From a virus: a stretch of DNA of 25,118 bases. The notes below the pieces were generated by a model. The model was not told the DNA's origin, made no database searches, and saw nothing but the letters and a program-made list of their open reading frames with translations. Within the stretch, counting starts at the first letter, position 1; each line of letters starts with the position of its first letter. The stretch is taken from the IMG/VR virus record IMGVR_UViG_3300045135_001765, positions 1 through 25,118 of that record, one strand, 5' to 3'. This document shows, piece after piece, positions 14,840-23,500 of this stretch. The translations under genes and the position numbers were made by a program.

Positions 14840-15318
14840 TGGCTATTACTATACCATCTGATGTATTTGCAAAATACAAAGAATTCGCTGATGGGATGAT
14901 ATCAAATTTTGGTATCACCTGTCAGCTTATATACACTGAGAAAATCGAAGAAATCTCAGAAAGTGTACCTAGACCAAAACAGCGACGTTCCCTGAATGTT
15001 AGAGATAGGGGTGATTCTGCTGGGTTTGCTAGGGGTACTAAAAAGTATAAGACGGTGGAAAACACTGAAGACATCACTCTACGAGTATATTGGAATAGAA
15101 AAGAATGGATCAAAATTGGTGAAATGGAAGTTCCTGATGGTTCAATCCAAACCATTGGTTATTTATCAGATTTACCTAAACTCAATAAGGCTAAGGCTTT
15201 ACTGGTAAATAAAGACGCTCAGGGTTATGAGGAATACCGTTTCGTAAAAGCTGCGGAGCCATTTCCTTATGGTTTAAAGCAGGATAGATATGTAGTTTGC
15301 TTCTGGAGTAGATCATAA
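14839..15318 (+). CDS. Head-closure / neck connector protein
   Basis: The 159-residue protein starts in TAATG overlap with the preceding gene and ends in TAATG overlap with the next. Residues 1-40 form a helix and a strand ('YKEFADGMISNFGITCQLIY'), followed by a flexible basic loop rich in Arg and Pro (about 40-75) and a beta-barrel-like second half with 'DITLRVYWNRKEWI' and 'EPFPYGLKQDRYVVCFWSRS'. A long loop in a small beta-barrel is the plan of head-closure (stopper) proteins such as SPP1 gp16 and HK97 gp7, which seal the capsid after DNA packaging. Position between the adaptor and tail-completion genes supports this. The assignment remains an inference. Confidence 0.6.
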   Translation: MAITIPSDVFAKYKEFADGMISNFGITCQLIYTEKIEEISESVPRPKQRRSLNVRDRGDSAGFARGTKKYKTVENTEDITLRVYWNRKEWIKIGEMEVPDGSIQTIGYLSDLPKLNKAKALLVNKDAQGYEEYRFVKAAEPFPYGLKQDRYVVCFWSRS

Positions 15319-15971
15319 TGGCGGGCACTAGGTTAAGATTAGTTACTACGCCTTCGCAGTTTGCTGCTACGGTACAGTTTCTAGTCGCACCTAAAGCTGA
15401 TAAGATTCTGACGAAAGCAAAGCCCGCCATACAAAATCGTATATCTAATCTATTAAGGACCGCTATAGAAGGCAGTCCAACTATTCAGTCCTTAAAAGGT
15501 GGTGAATTACAAGTAGATTTTGGACTTACTGACGGAGCAGCAGATGCTGCGACTAGAGATATTGTAAATGCTGTAGTATCTGCCGTAAATGTATTTTTCC
15601 AAAGATCCAGACGGGGAAAAACTTTAGGAAATTTAGTTATACAAATTGACCCCGCGATAGTTTCAACAGCCGTACAAACTTCTACAACTAATGGTATATA
15701 TAATAGTAACGGCAATCAAATTACTTGGTTAGACTGGTTAATGAACAAAGGTACTCAAGTAATTATTGATGGGTTTGAGGTTGTTTCAACTACTGATTAC
15801 GACGAGAGATCAAGAAGTGGCGGCGGATTCATGTTGCCCACTGGTGGTGTTTTCCGTGTTGCTCCAGAATTTGCTGGTACTGCTGGTGATAATTTCATCA
15901 CTAGAGCCATTATAGCCAACGGACCAAACATTAGAAGAATCATACAAGAAGAATTTAAGAGGTTATTCTAA
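15318..15971 (+). CDS. gp10-like tail-completion / neck protein
   Basis: The 217-residue protein begins with a strand and then a helix of the kind seen in HK97 gp10-like head-tail joining proteins: 'KAKPAIQNRISNLLRTAIEG' (about residues 33-52), followed by 'LQVDFGLTDGAADAATRD' and a hydrophobic helix. The middle is longer than usual for that family, with 'GNQITWLDWLMNKGTQVII' and a Gly-rich turn, and the C-terminus ends in a helix 'NIRRIIQEEFKRLF'. TAATG overlaps couple both ends. In this place, between closure and terminator, a tail-completion role is the natural reading; sequence alone does not prove it. Confidence 0.55.
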   Translation: MAGTRLRLVTTPSQFAATVQFLVAPKADKILTKAKPAIQNRISNLLRTAIEGSPTIQSLKGGELQVDFGLTDGAADAATRDIVNAVVSAVNVFFQRSRRGKTLGNLVIQIDPAIVSTAVQTSTTNGIYNSNGNQITWLDWLMNKGTQVIIDGFEVVSTTDYDERSRSGGGFMLPTGGVFRVAPEFAGTAGDNFITRAIIANGPNIRRIIQEEFKRLF

Positions 15972-16945
15972 TGCCGGATATAAATCTAAAAGGTTTTACA
16001 AAACTTGGTGATTCTACACTAGTAAACGATATCAAAGAAAATGTTATTTCTTTTTTTGATTGGGGTCTTCTAAAGAAGGATAACTACATCAATGTTAGTA
16101 TCCCGTCTAGTGGTATCTATGGCGGCAATGAGCACCAGTTGCGATTAGTAGACGATCCGCGATACACCGCAGGTCAAGTCTGGGAAGGCTTTAGATCAAA
16201 TTGGGTTTGGGAAAGTGGAATAACCGGCACTGATGGTGCGCCTCTCGTTGGTTCATCTGATGCAAACCCAGGTGTGTCAGGGGTTTACGTCGATAGCACT
16301 TTCCATCCGGTTACTGCTACCGGCACTTATGCCCACCACATTAATCATCCACAAGGTCGAGTTGTATTTGACACTGCAATTCCGACAACAAGTACTGTAA
16401 CTTGTGAATATAGTTACAAATACGTCAATGTAACAGAATCAAATGGTTTACCGTGGTTTAAAGAATTACACAGAAGATCAGAAAGAGTTGATAATTCACA
16501 GTTTACTACCACATCTGGTGATTGGTCTCAGCTTTCACAGAATAGATACCAATTACCTGCGATTGGAATAGAAGTCGCAAACACAAGGTCTGTAAGGGGT
16601 TATCAACTTGGCGGCGGTTCATCCTATGTTTACACAGATGTATTCTTTCACTGTGTAAGTGAAGACTCTTATATGCGAGATAGTTTGATAGATGCAGTCA
16701 GTTTACAAAATGATAAAGTGTTTAGTATGTTTGACTTAAACGCAATTGCGGATGCAGATGCCTTCCCCCTTGATCATAGGGGCGTGCCAGCGTCAGGGGC
16801 GTTGCGTTTTCCAGATCTCACAACTGATTACAAATTTAAGGCTTTACGATTTTTAGACATGAAATTTGACTCGATCTACACCCTCAATCCTAATTTATTC
16901 GTTGGCACAGTAAAATGCACTACAGAAATAATTTTTGGTGTATAA
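15971..16945 (+). CDS. Probable tail terminator with N-terminal extension
   Basis: The 324-residue protein precedes the tail tube gene, where siphophages carry the tail terminator that caps the tail and joins it to the neck. The second half supports this: 'YQLPAIGIEVANTRSVRGYQ' followed by 'SYVYTDVFFHCVSEDSYMRD' and 'DAVSLQNDKVFSMFD' resembles the alpha/beta core of terminators (a leading strand, then a strand with an aromatic pair, then a helix). About 170 residues lie in front of it, with beta-type 'DNYINVSIPSSGIYGG' and 'PQGRVVFDTAIPTT' segments that usual terminators lack. The start is a TAATG overlap. An alternative is a larger neck protein of unknown family. Confidence 0.5.
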   Translation: MPDINLKGFTKLGDSTLVNDIKENVISFFDWGLLKKDNYINVSIPSSGIYGGNEHQLRLVDDPRYTAGQVWEGFRSNWVWESGITGTDGAPLVGSSDANPGVSGVYVDSTFHPVTATGTYAHHINHPQGRVVFDTAIPTTSTVTCEYSYKYVNVTESNGLPWFKELHRRSERVDNSQFTTTSGDWSQLSQNRYQLPAIGIEVANTRSVRGYQLGGGSSYVYTDVFFHCVSEDSYMRDSLIDAVSLQNDKVFSMFDLNAIADADAFPLDHRGVPASGALRFPDLTTDYKFKALRFLDMKFDSIYTLNPNLFVGTVKCTTEIIFGV

Positions 16946-16984
16946 ATCAATAGAACATGTTCTTCTTTTATGTGGAGATAAAAA

Positions 16985-18247
16985 ATGGCAAATGTAGCAA
17001 ATGCTAATACAAGAGTCTTTTATGCGACTCAAGGCGTAACAATTGGCGGTAGGGGAAATATCGCTGATGTTCAAGATTCGTGGATAACTGGGAACTGTAA
17101 TCAGACAGGCAAACATACAGTTGTTCATGGTTTACAAAGTGTTGGTGTAGATACCAACTTTAACCTTGAACAGGCTTTCGAGCTTGGTCAGTTGTCACTG
17201 TACGAGAATATTGAAGATATTCCAGACATTTCTGTTAGTATGCAGAAATTCCTTGATGGGTATTCTTTAATTTACCATCTAGGTGCCAGTTTCACTGAAG
17301 CTGCTCATGCTTCAGACAATCAGGAATTAGCCTCAACTAAAACCACGCTTTCTGGTCGTGCCGATACTCGTGCCGATATCCGCATGGTTATTAGTGATAC
17401 TACGGATGAACAGGTAGCAACTGGTATTGGCGGCACTGCAAGCACACCTGTTTCTGAACTTTATTGTTCTGGTATGTATATTTCAAGTGTTTCTTACACA
17501 ATTCCAACTGATGGCACATGTACTGAAGATGTAACATTTGTTGGCAATAACAAAAAATGGATTACTGACCCGGAAGCTGGTGGTGACAATCTCCTATTGG
17601 CTAACGATTCTGGTCTTAACCAAGGTTTTGGTACTATCTTTGGTAGTGATGAACCAAATGCACCCGGAAATCACGTTCTTAGGCGTGAAGATGTCGTAAC
17701 CACAGCCAGTGGTGTTAGCGGTGGTGCTGGAATATATAGCACGGTTGTTCCAAGTATTATTGCTGGTGTTAGTGCTGGAGCTACAATTGGTACTAGAGAG
17801 ACAGCAAGTGCTGGTTTAGTTGATACTGATAATGTTCACCTTAACTCCTTTAGCTGCTCCACAGATTTAGGTCGTGAACAGATTAACCAGTTGGGCACAC
17901 GTACACCTTATAACCGTTATGTTACTTTCCCAACTGAAGTTACATCAACAATTGAAGTTACAGCAACTGCTGGTGACAATGTTAACGCTGTTGAAACCGC
18001 TAGAACAAATCTTAGTAATCATGAGATTTGTATAGTATTAGCAGATTCAACAGTCATTCACTTAGGTAAGAAGAACAAACTTGCTTCTATTACTTATGGT
18101 GGAGGTGACGCTGGTGGAGGAAATGCCACAATTACTTATAACTTCTCTAACTTTAATGATATGGTTGTTCTTCACAGTGGCGACCCAATTCGTGGTTCCG
18201 ATAACACAGCGGGTACAAATTACTGGGCCGATAAATTCGCTACCTAA
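16985..18247 (+). CDS. Major tail tube protein
   Basis: The 420-residue protein has a beta-rich first half with 'LQSVGVDTNFNLEQAFELGQ' and 'DIPDISVSMQKFLDGYSLIY', a combination I associate with phage tail tube proteins (the tube strand followed by a 'Ps' or 'pdveV' loop). The C-terminal part has a second beta domain ending in 'ATITYNFSNFNDMVVLHSGD'. It is followed by the chaperone genes and tape measure gene, the fixed order of siphophage tail modules, which makes the tube call firm. The length exceeds a minimal tube (often 150-250), so extra surface Ig-like domains are likely between residues about 200 and 330. GTGGAGAT at 16972-16979 is the SD. It assembles in hexameric rings around the tape measure. 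Confidence 0.8.
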   Translation: MANVANANTRVFYATQGVTIGGRGNIADVQDSWITGNCNQTGKHTVVHGLQSVGVDTNFNLEQAFELGQLSLYENIEDIPDISVSMQKFLDGYSLIYHLGASFTEAAHASDNQELASTKTTLSGRADTRADIRMVISDTTDEQVATGIGGTASTPVSELYCSGMYISSVSYTIPTDGTCTEDVTFVGNNKKWITDPEAGGDNLLLANDSGLNQGFGTIFGSDEPNAPGNHVLRREDVVTTASGVSGGAGIYSTVVPSIIAGVSAGATIGTRETASAGLVDTDNVHLNSFSCSTDLGREQINQLGTRTPYNRYVTFPTEVTSTIEVTATAGDNVNAVETARTNLSNHEICIVLADSTVIHLGKKNKLASITYGGGDAGGGNATITYNFSNFNDMVVLHSGDPIRGSDNTAGTNYWADKFAT

Positions 18248-18264
18248 TGACTAAATAGGATCTT

Positions 18265-19269
18265 ATGAAGGACTTAAATAAGATTTTATCGGGAAATATT
18301 CTCGTACAGGCGAGAAATAACATCTTAACTGTTCGTCAGCCAGATGCCGCAACTCGGTATCTGGCTGATTTTTTTAGTGAACAGCTTTATGAAGATGCGT
18401 TTAAGAATAATATATACCTACAGGAAGAACTAGAGCAATTAATTATTGAAAATGGTTGGTGGTCTCAAGACAAAGAGGATGAACTAAAACAAATACCAAA
18501 AGATATTGAACAAATGAAAGTAGATTATTTTAATAGTTTTTTGCGAGATAATGTCAAAGAACTAATAAAGAAAGGTATCAGGAAGAAGGAAGACAGGTTC
18601 GAAGATCTCACAAAAGAGAAATACCGGTTCTTTAATTACACCTGTGAAAGTCTGAAAAGTCAAGCTTACACAATGTATATACTGGAACACTGCACTTTTT
18701 ATGAAAACGGGGATAAAATATCTCTAGAGGATATTAGTATTCACGCACTTTATGGAAAATATAATGCAGAAATACTGGATGACAAAGATATACGGGAAGT
18801 TAGCAAAAGTCCAAACTGGCGGATGATATGGAATGCGAGCAAAGATTCGCGGGAAATATTTCCTTTACCAGCTTGTGACTTAACTGAAATGCAGAAGAGT
18901 CTAATCAGTTGGACACGAATGTATGACAGTATTTACGAATCAATGGAAACACCATCTGATAGTATCATAGAAGATGATTATGCTATTGATGGATGGTTTA
19001 CAGTGCAAAGAAGGAAGAGGGATGATGACAGAAAAGAATCTGAAGGTAATAAACTACCGGACTCTGCGGAAGTTTTTGTCCCGGTATCAAACAAAAAAGA
19101 AGCACAGCGTGTGCATGATATGAATACACAACAAGGAAAACAAGTTATTAAGTCCCGTATGCAGGATTTAAAAGAACAAGGTTCCTTGGAAGAAGGACAA
19201 TTTAGTCATGTAAAACAGGACTTAGCCATGAAGGCGAACAAGCAAATGTTCGATAGGTACAAAAAATGA
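18265..19269 (+). CDS. Tail assembly chaperone-like protein, long form
   Basis: The 334-residue, charged, helix-rich protein occupies the place of the tail assembly chaperones between tube and tape measure. Its N-terminus has a strand-turn pattern ('LSGNILVQARNNILTVRQ'), and much of the rest is helix with many Lys and Glu; no enzyme motif is visible. Trp-containing helices occur near 'NPNWRMIW'-like and 'ENGWWSQDKED' positions. It ends in six A bases directly before UGA, inside an ATGA overlap with the next gene, so readthrough by -1 slippage is a possibility (see findings). The role is inferred from position and composition; a longer chaperone than usual, or an accessory tail protein, are both open. 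Confidence 0.6.
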   Translation: MKDLNKILSGNILVQARNNILTVRQPDAATRYLADFFSEQLYEDAFKNNIYLQEELEQLIIENGWWSQDKEDELKQIPKDIEQMKVDYFNSFLRDNVKELIKKGIRKKEDRFEDLTKEKYRFFNYTCESLKSQAYTMYILEHCTFYENGDKISLEDISIHALYGKYNAEILDDKDIREVSKSPNWRMIWNASKDSREIFPLPACDLTEMQKSLISWTRMYDSIYESMETPSDSIIEDDYAIDGWFTVQRRKRDDDRKESEGNKLPDSAEVFVPVSNKKEAQRVHDMNTQQGKQVIKSRMQDLKEQGSLEEGQFSHVKQDLAMKANKQMFDRYKK

Positions 19270-19577
19270 ATTCAAAGGACGACCTCTATAAGGAAAAGTC
19301 TAAGGACAGATTGACTAAAAATTGTAAGAAAAAAATACAGACCACCATGATTGGCGCACTAAGTAGTATCGAAGATCACTTAGGTTTTTTATGGGGTCAC
19401 AAATCTGATGAGGCACTCTCAGAAGAACAAGAGAAAATGAGGCAACTTTATGAGGAATTAAGATCGGAGATACTGGACAAAGGTAATACGCAAATGCGTA
19501 ATATAGATGCTGAACTTACTCAATACGATATTAACTGGAATCGCTATCAGTATCAGATTCCAATTAAACCCCTCTGA
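19266..19577 (+). CDS. Small chaperone-associated tail protein
   Basis: The 103-residue protein is strongly basic at its N-terminus ('KEKSKDRLTKNCKKKIQ') and then helical with 'SEEQEKMRQLYEELRSEI'. It starts in ATGA overlap with the long upstream gene. It stands in the -1 frame relative to that gene, the same geometry as the second component of a chaperone pair (lambda G/GT type), so it may be expressed alone by coupling or as a C-terminal fusion. No domain is recognised. The next gene follows after eleven bases. Confidence 0.55.
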   Translation: MNSKDDLYKEKSKDRLTKNCKKKIQTTMIGALSSIEDHLGFLWGHKSDEALSEEQEKMRQLYEELRSEILDKGNTQMRNIDAELTQYDINWNRYQYQIPIKPL

Positions 19578-19588
19578 GGAGAATTACG

Positions 19589-20446
19589 ATGGAAGAAAAA
19601 AGAATTACCGTAAAAAAAGAAGGTGGCGAAGAAACTGATTTGATCATCACCAAACCCACCAATAAACAAATGCTGGAAGCTGAACGTGTCTATAAAGGCG
19701 CATTCAGAAAAGCCCTTGAAGAAGGCGCAATGCTTCGCAAAAAGCTTGGTAATTACATGACGGAACAGGGTATTTGGACTGATGAGCAGGAAGAAGAATA
19801 CAACAAAGTTGTCAAAGAGATCAATCTACTAGACTACCAGCTAAACAAAGGTAGGGATGTAGATGGTAAAAAACTCAAGCTAAGTCAAGCCAAGGAAATG
19901 GCTTTTGAGTTGCAAGATAAAAGAATTGAATTCCGGGATTTGATTGCTGAAAGACAGGAACTGGATCATATGACCGCAGAAGGTCAGGCAGATACTGAAA
20001 GATTCAGTTATCTCGTCTATCTTTGCACTAAAGATTTCCTGACGCAAAAACCGTATTATTCTTCTTATGAGGACTACCAAAATAGGGGCAATGAGCAGGA
20101 AGCTGTAGAAGCCGCTAAAACCGTAGGCGAAATTGTTTACGAAATAGATGAAGATTATGAGGGCGGTTTAACGGAAAACAAGTTCCTCAAACGATTTAAG
20201 TTCGCTAATGACAAAAATCAATTAATTGACAAAGAAGGAAACCGTATTGATAGAGAGGGTAATAAAGTTGATGAAGAAGGTTATATTTTAAACAAAGATG
20301 GCAAACGAGTCAACGTCAATGATCTTCCTGTTTTAGAAGATGATGAAAAAGTTGACAATGCTGACTTTGAGGACGATTTAGGTGTAGTAATAACTGAGGA
20401 GAAAAAAACGACTACCCGGAAGCGGACAGTTAAAAAGAAAGAGTAG
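19589..20446 (+). CDS. Tail-assembly-type coiled-coil protein with acidic repeats
   Basis: The 285-residue product has a mixed beta N-terminus (1-22, 'ITVKKEGGEETDLIITKP') followed by a long charged helical region (25-140) with coiled-coil character, then a beta-type part with 'FSYLVYLCTKDFL'. Residues about 212-242 carry four or five copies of a 7-8-residue unit of the form I/V-D-x-E-G-N-K. The C-terminus is acidic and then basic (TTTRKRTVKKKE). The TGAGGAG SD before ATG 19589 is strong. Its place just before the tape measure gene suggests it helps load or solubilise the tape measure during tail assembly. The role is inferred; the repeat is unexplained. Confidence 0.6.
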   Translation: MEEKRITVKKEGGEETDLIITKPTNKQMLEAERVYKGAFRKALEEGAMLRKKLGNYMTEQGIWTDEQEEEYNKVVKEINLLDYQLNKGRDVDGKKLKLSQAKEMAFELQDKRIEFRDLIAERQELDHMTAEGQADTERFSYLVYLCTKDFLTQKPYYSSYEDYQNRGNEQEAVEAAKTVGEIVYEIDEDYEGGLTENKFLKRFKFANDKNQLIDKEGNRIDREGNKVDEEGYILNKDGKRVNVNDLPVLEDDEKVDNADFEDDLGVVITEEKKTTTRKRTVKKKE

Positions 20447-20452
20447 AACGGT

Positions 20453-20506
20453 GGGCGTGAATTCTTATGATGTTTTAACATCGTGGGTTTTCCACGCCCT
20501 TTTTTT
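20453..20506 (+). terminator. Terminator-like structured leader before tape measure
   Basis: GGGCGTG (20453-20459) pairs perfectly with CACGCCC (20493-20499) and is followed by seven T (20500-20506). Inside the 33-base loop are two smaller stems: GATGT/ACATC (20469-20473 with 20478-20482) and CGTGG/CCACG (20482-20486 with 20492-20496). The last conflicts with the outer stem and is itself followed by CCC and the T run. It likely reduces expression of the tape measure relative to the tube; the alternative pairing could allow regulation. Confidence 0.7.
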
Positions 20507-20520
20507 ATTGGGAGTGAGAC

Positions 20521-23500
20521 ATGGCTAACGATAGTATTCTGGTCCAAGTACAGCTAGGCGCACCAACAAAAGCCAATGTTAATGCTGTAACTAAGCAAAT
20601 AAAGAGTGCCCTTAGTAATGTTAGCGCAAATGTCCAGATTCAGAATGGTCGTCAAGCTGCACAGCAGCTTCAAAATATAAAAACCAAAACTGATGCTTCT
20701 ACCAAATCAATGAATTCTTTTGGTGAAGCTATTGGTTTATCTGGTAGACGGTTTTTAGCTTTTACTTCGGCTGTTGCTGTAGTTGGTAGGTTAACATCGG
20801 CAATTTCTCAAGCAACTAGGGAAGCAATAAAATTCGAGAGAGAATTTGTAAAATTAGCACAGGTTTTTGATACGGATGTTAAAGCTCTTGATAGACTACA
20901 AGGCTCAATATCTGAGTTAGCTCAAGAATTTGGTCTTTCAGCAACCGTTATCGCTAGGACTAGTGTTGTTCTTGCTCAATCAGGTTTGACTGCGAAACAA
21001 ACTGAACAAGCTATGGCGGCACTTGCTAAAACTACATTAGCTTCTACATTTGATAATATAGCATCTACTACTGAAGGTGCTGTTGCTATTATGGCTCAGT
21101 TTCGTACTCAGGCTACTCAGTTAGAGTCTCAACTTGGTGCTATTAACGCCGTTTCTAAGAAATTCGCTGTTGAATCTGGAGACATCATCGAGGCGGTGAG
21201 ACGGGCTGGTGGTGCATTTAAGGCCGCTGGTGGTAACTTTGAAGATTTCATATCACTCTTCACTGCTGTTCGTAGTACGACTCGTGAAAGTGCTGAAACT
21301 ATTGCCACTGGTTTTAGAACAATCTTTGCTAGAATTCAACGACCTAGAACTATTGAGTTTTTCCGGGAGTTAAACATTGAACTTACTGATGGTCGTGGAA
21401 ACTTCATTGGTGCATTTAAAGCTATCAGAAGATTAAGTGAAGGATTGCAACGTGCAGGTATTGAAGCTGGTAGTTTAAAATTTGCATCAGTTGTTGAACA
21501 GCTTGGTGGTATTCGTCAGGTCTCTCGTGTAATTCCATTATTGGGTGAATTTGCTAAAGCTGAGAGAGCTAGACAAGTTGCTCAACAAGGTGCTGCATCA
21601 TTAGATGCTGATGTCGCAAAGGCACAAGAAACACTAGCCCAAGCATTTGCTAGAACCACGGAAAACTTTAGAGCTTTGATCCGTGAAATATCACAAACCG
21701 AAAGCTTCCAATCAATACTCCAAATCGCATTAAGTCTTGCTAATGCATTTATTGAAGTTGCTAGATCGGTCAAACCTCTTATTCCTTTAATCACTGCTTT
21801 AGGTGCCGTTAAGATTGGTGGTTTGGCTGCTGGTGCATTAAGAAAAGGTCTTGGTGGTGCTGGCGGTACTGGTGGACTTGGGCAGGGATTTAAAAGAGGT
21901 GGTCCTGTTCCTGGTACTGGTAGTGGTGATACGGTCCCGGCGATGTTGGAGCCTGGAGAATTTGTTATTCGTAAGAGTGCTGTTCAGGCGTTTGGTGCGG
22001 ATAGATTGTCGAGGATTAATAAGTATGCTCGTGGTGGACCGGCAGAAGCTAGTATCAAAAGTATCAAAAAACGATTTCCCAGTCTAAATAAAAATCTTCC
22101 ACGTAATAAAAATGCTTTAAATATTCAAGATGCAGATTTTGCTAAAGTTAACATCGTTCAGCGTGTTGTGACAGATTCTCAAGTTAAAAGACTGAATAAT
22201 GACCCTAGTGGTAAAAAATTAGTTTCTAATTTTGTCAATGAACCAAATGTTAAACAACAAGCTAATTTGTTTGAGTCTATTGTTGCACGTATTTATAAAA
22301 GAAATTTAATTAAAACAGATCAGTCTCCTTTGGATGTTCGATCAGAGGCAGGTATTGGAGAGGTTAAGTTTAGAAATCCTAGCAGAGTGTCAAGGGTTGA
22401 TCTTATTGGTAAAATGTTTAGAGACGCTTTAGGATTTGAGCGTGGATCTACTGGTTTAAGAAAAAATATTTTAGGAACATATACATCCCAGACTGGTGAA
22501 AGTCGTAATTTTGGTAATTTAGAATTTTATGTGCCTGGTACTATTTTAAAATCATCAGGAAAAAAGACTGCTGGAAAAGGTCGATTTTTATCAAAATTTG
22601 CTAAAGGCGGTGCAGTAGGCACCGATACAGTCCCCGCTCTCCTAACTCCCGGCGAATTTGTAGTCAATAAAGAATCAGCTAAAGCTTTTGGTTATGGGAA
22701 ATTGGGTAAGATTAATAAGTATGCTAAGGGTGGTGTTGTTGGGGTACAGAAATTTGCTAATGGTGGAAATGTATCGGGGTCAAATATACTATCCGGTGCA
22801 GCCGCTGGGGGTCTTGCGTTATCTGTAGTCTTTTCAGCTTTAGGCGAAGAAGCAGATGGTATAACTAAAGCCCTATCTAAAACAGCGATTACAATTGGTA
22901 TTTTAGGATCTGTTTTAGCTTCTTCTGCTGCAAAAGGCAAAAAATTTAGAGAGTTGTTTTCAAAGTTGTTTTCAAATAAAGCAAAGAAAGAAATTGAAGA
23001 CGGCGCTAAAGAGATTGCTGAAGCCACAACTAAGGCTGAAAAACCACTTGATGATTTTGGTAAAGAATTGAAAAAAGTTGTTGCACTTTTGCGTTCTGTT
23101 AGCAACAAGCTTGGTGGAATAAGAACAAGAAGTGGCAGACAAAGAGTTCCTGGGTCAAACCAACCTGTTCGTGCTGGTGTGGCTGGTTTTCAAACTCCTG
23201 GTAAAATATCTCAGATCAGGAAGCAAGGAGCATTTGGTTCTGGCGAGCTTGGGGGTGAAGCCGGTGGAGCCGGTGGAAAGGGTGCGTCAGCAATACAAAC
23301 TGCAATAGAAGTAGCACAAGCGGGTCTAGTTGCTACTATTGCTGGTGTTTCTGCTACTTTTTCAATAGCTGCCGATTCTGCTAAAAAGATGTCTGAGCAG
23401 TTTATAGAAGCTGGCAATGCCGAAGAAGCTGGTCAACAGGCAAGATTAGCCGCTGAACAAGAATCTATGTCTTCAGCAGTAACTGTTCTTGCTGGGGGAG

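Noticed and set aside
16952-16963. AGAACATGTTCT perfect palindrome before the tail tube gene
   Set aside because: A few 12-base palindromes are expected by chance in 25 kb, and no second copy was found to suggest an operator; it may only be a weak hairpin.
22692-23108. Minus-strand open frames such as this one, and those at 1856-2194, 5043-5414 and 6789-7208
   Set aside because: They lie wholly or almost wholly opposite well-supported genes, have no SD of note, and show the Ser/Ala/Leu-rich bias of antisense frames.
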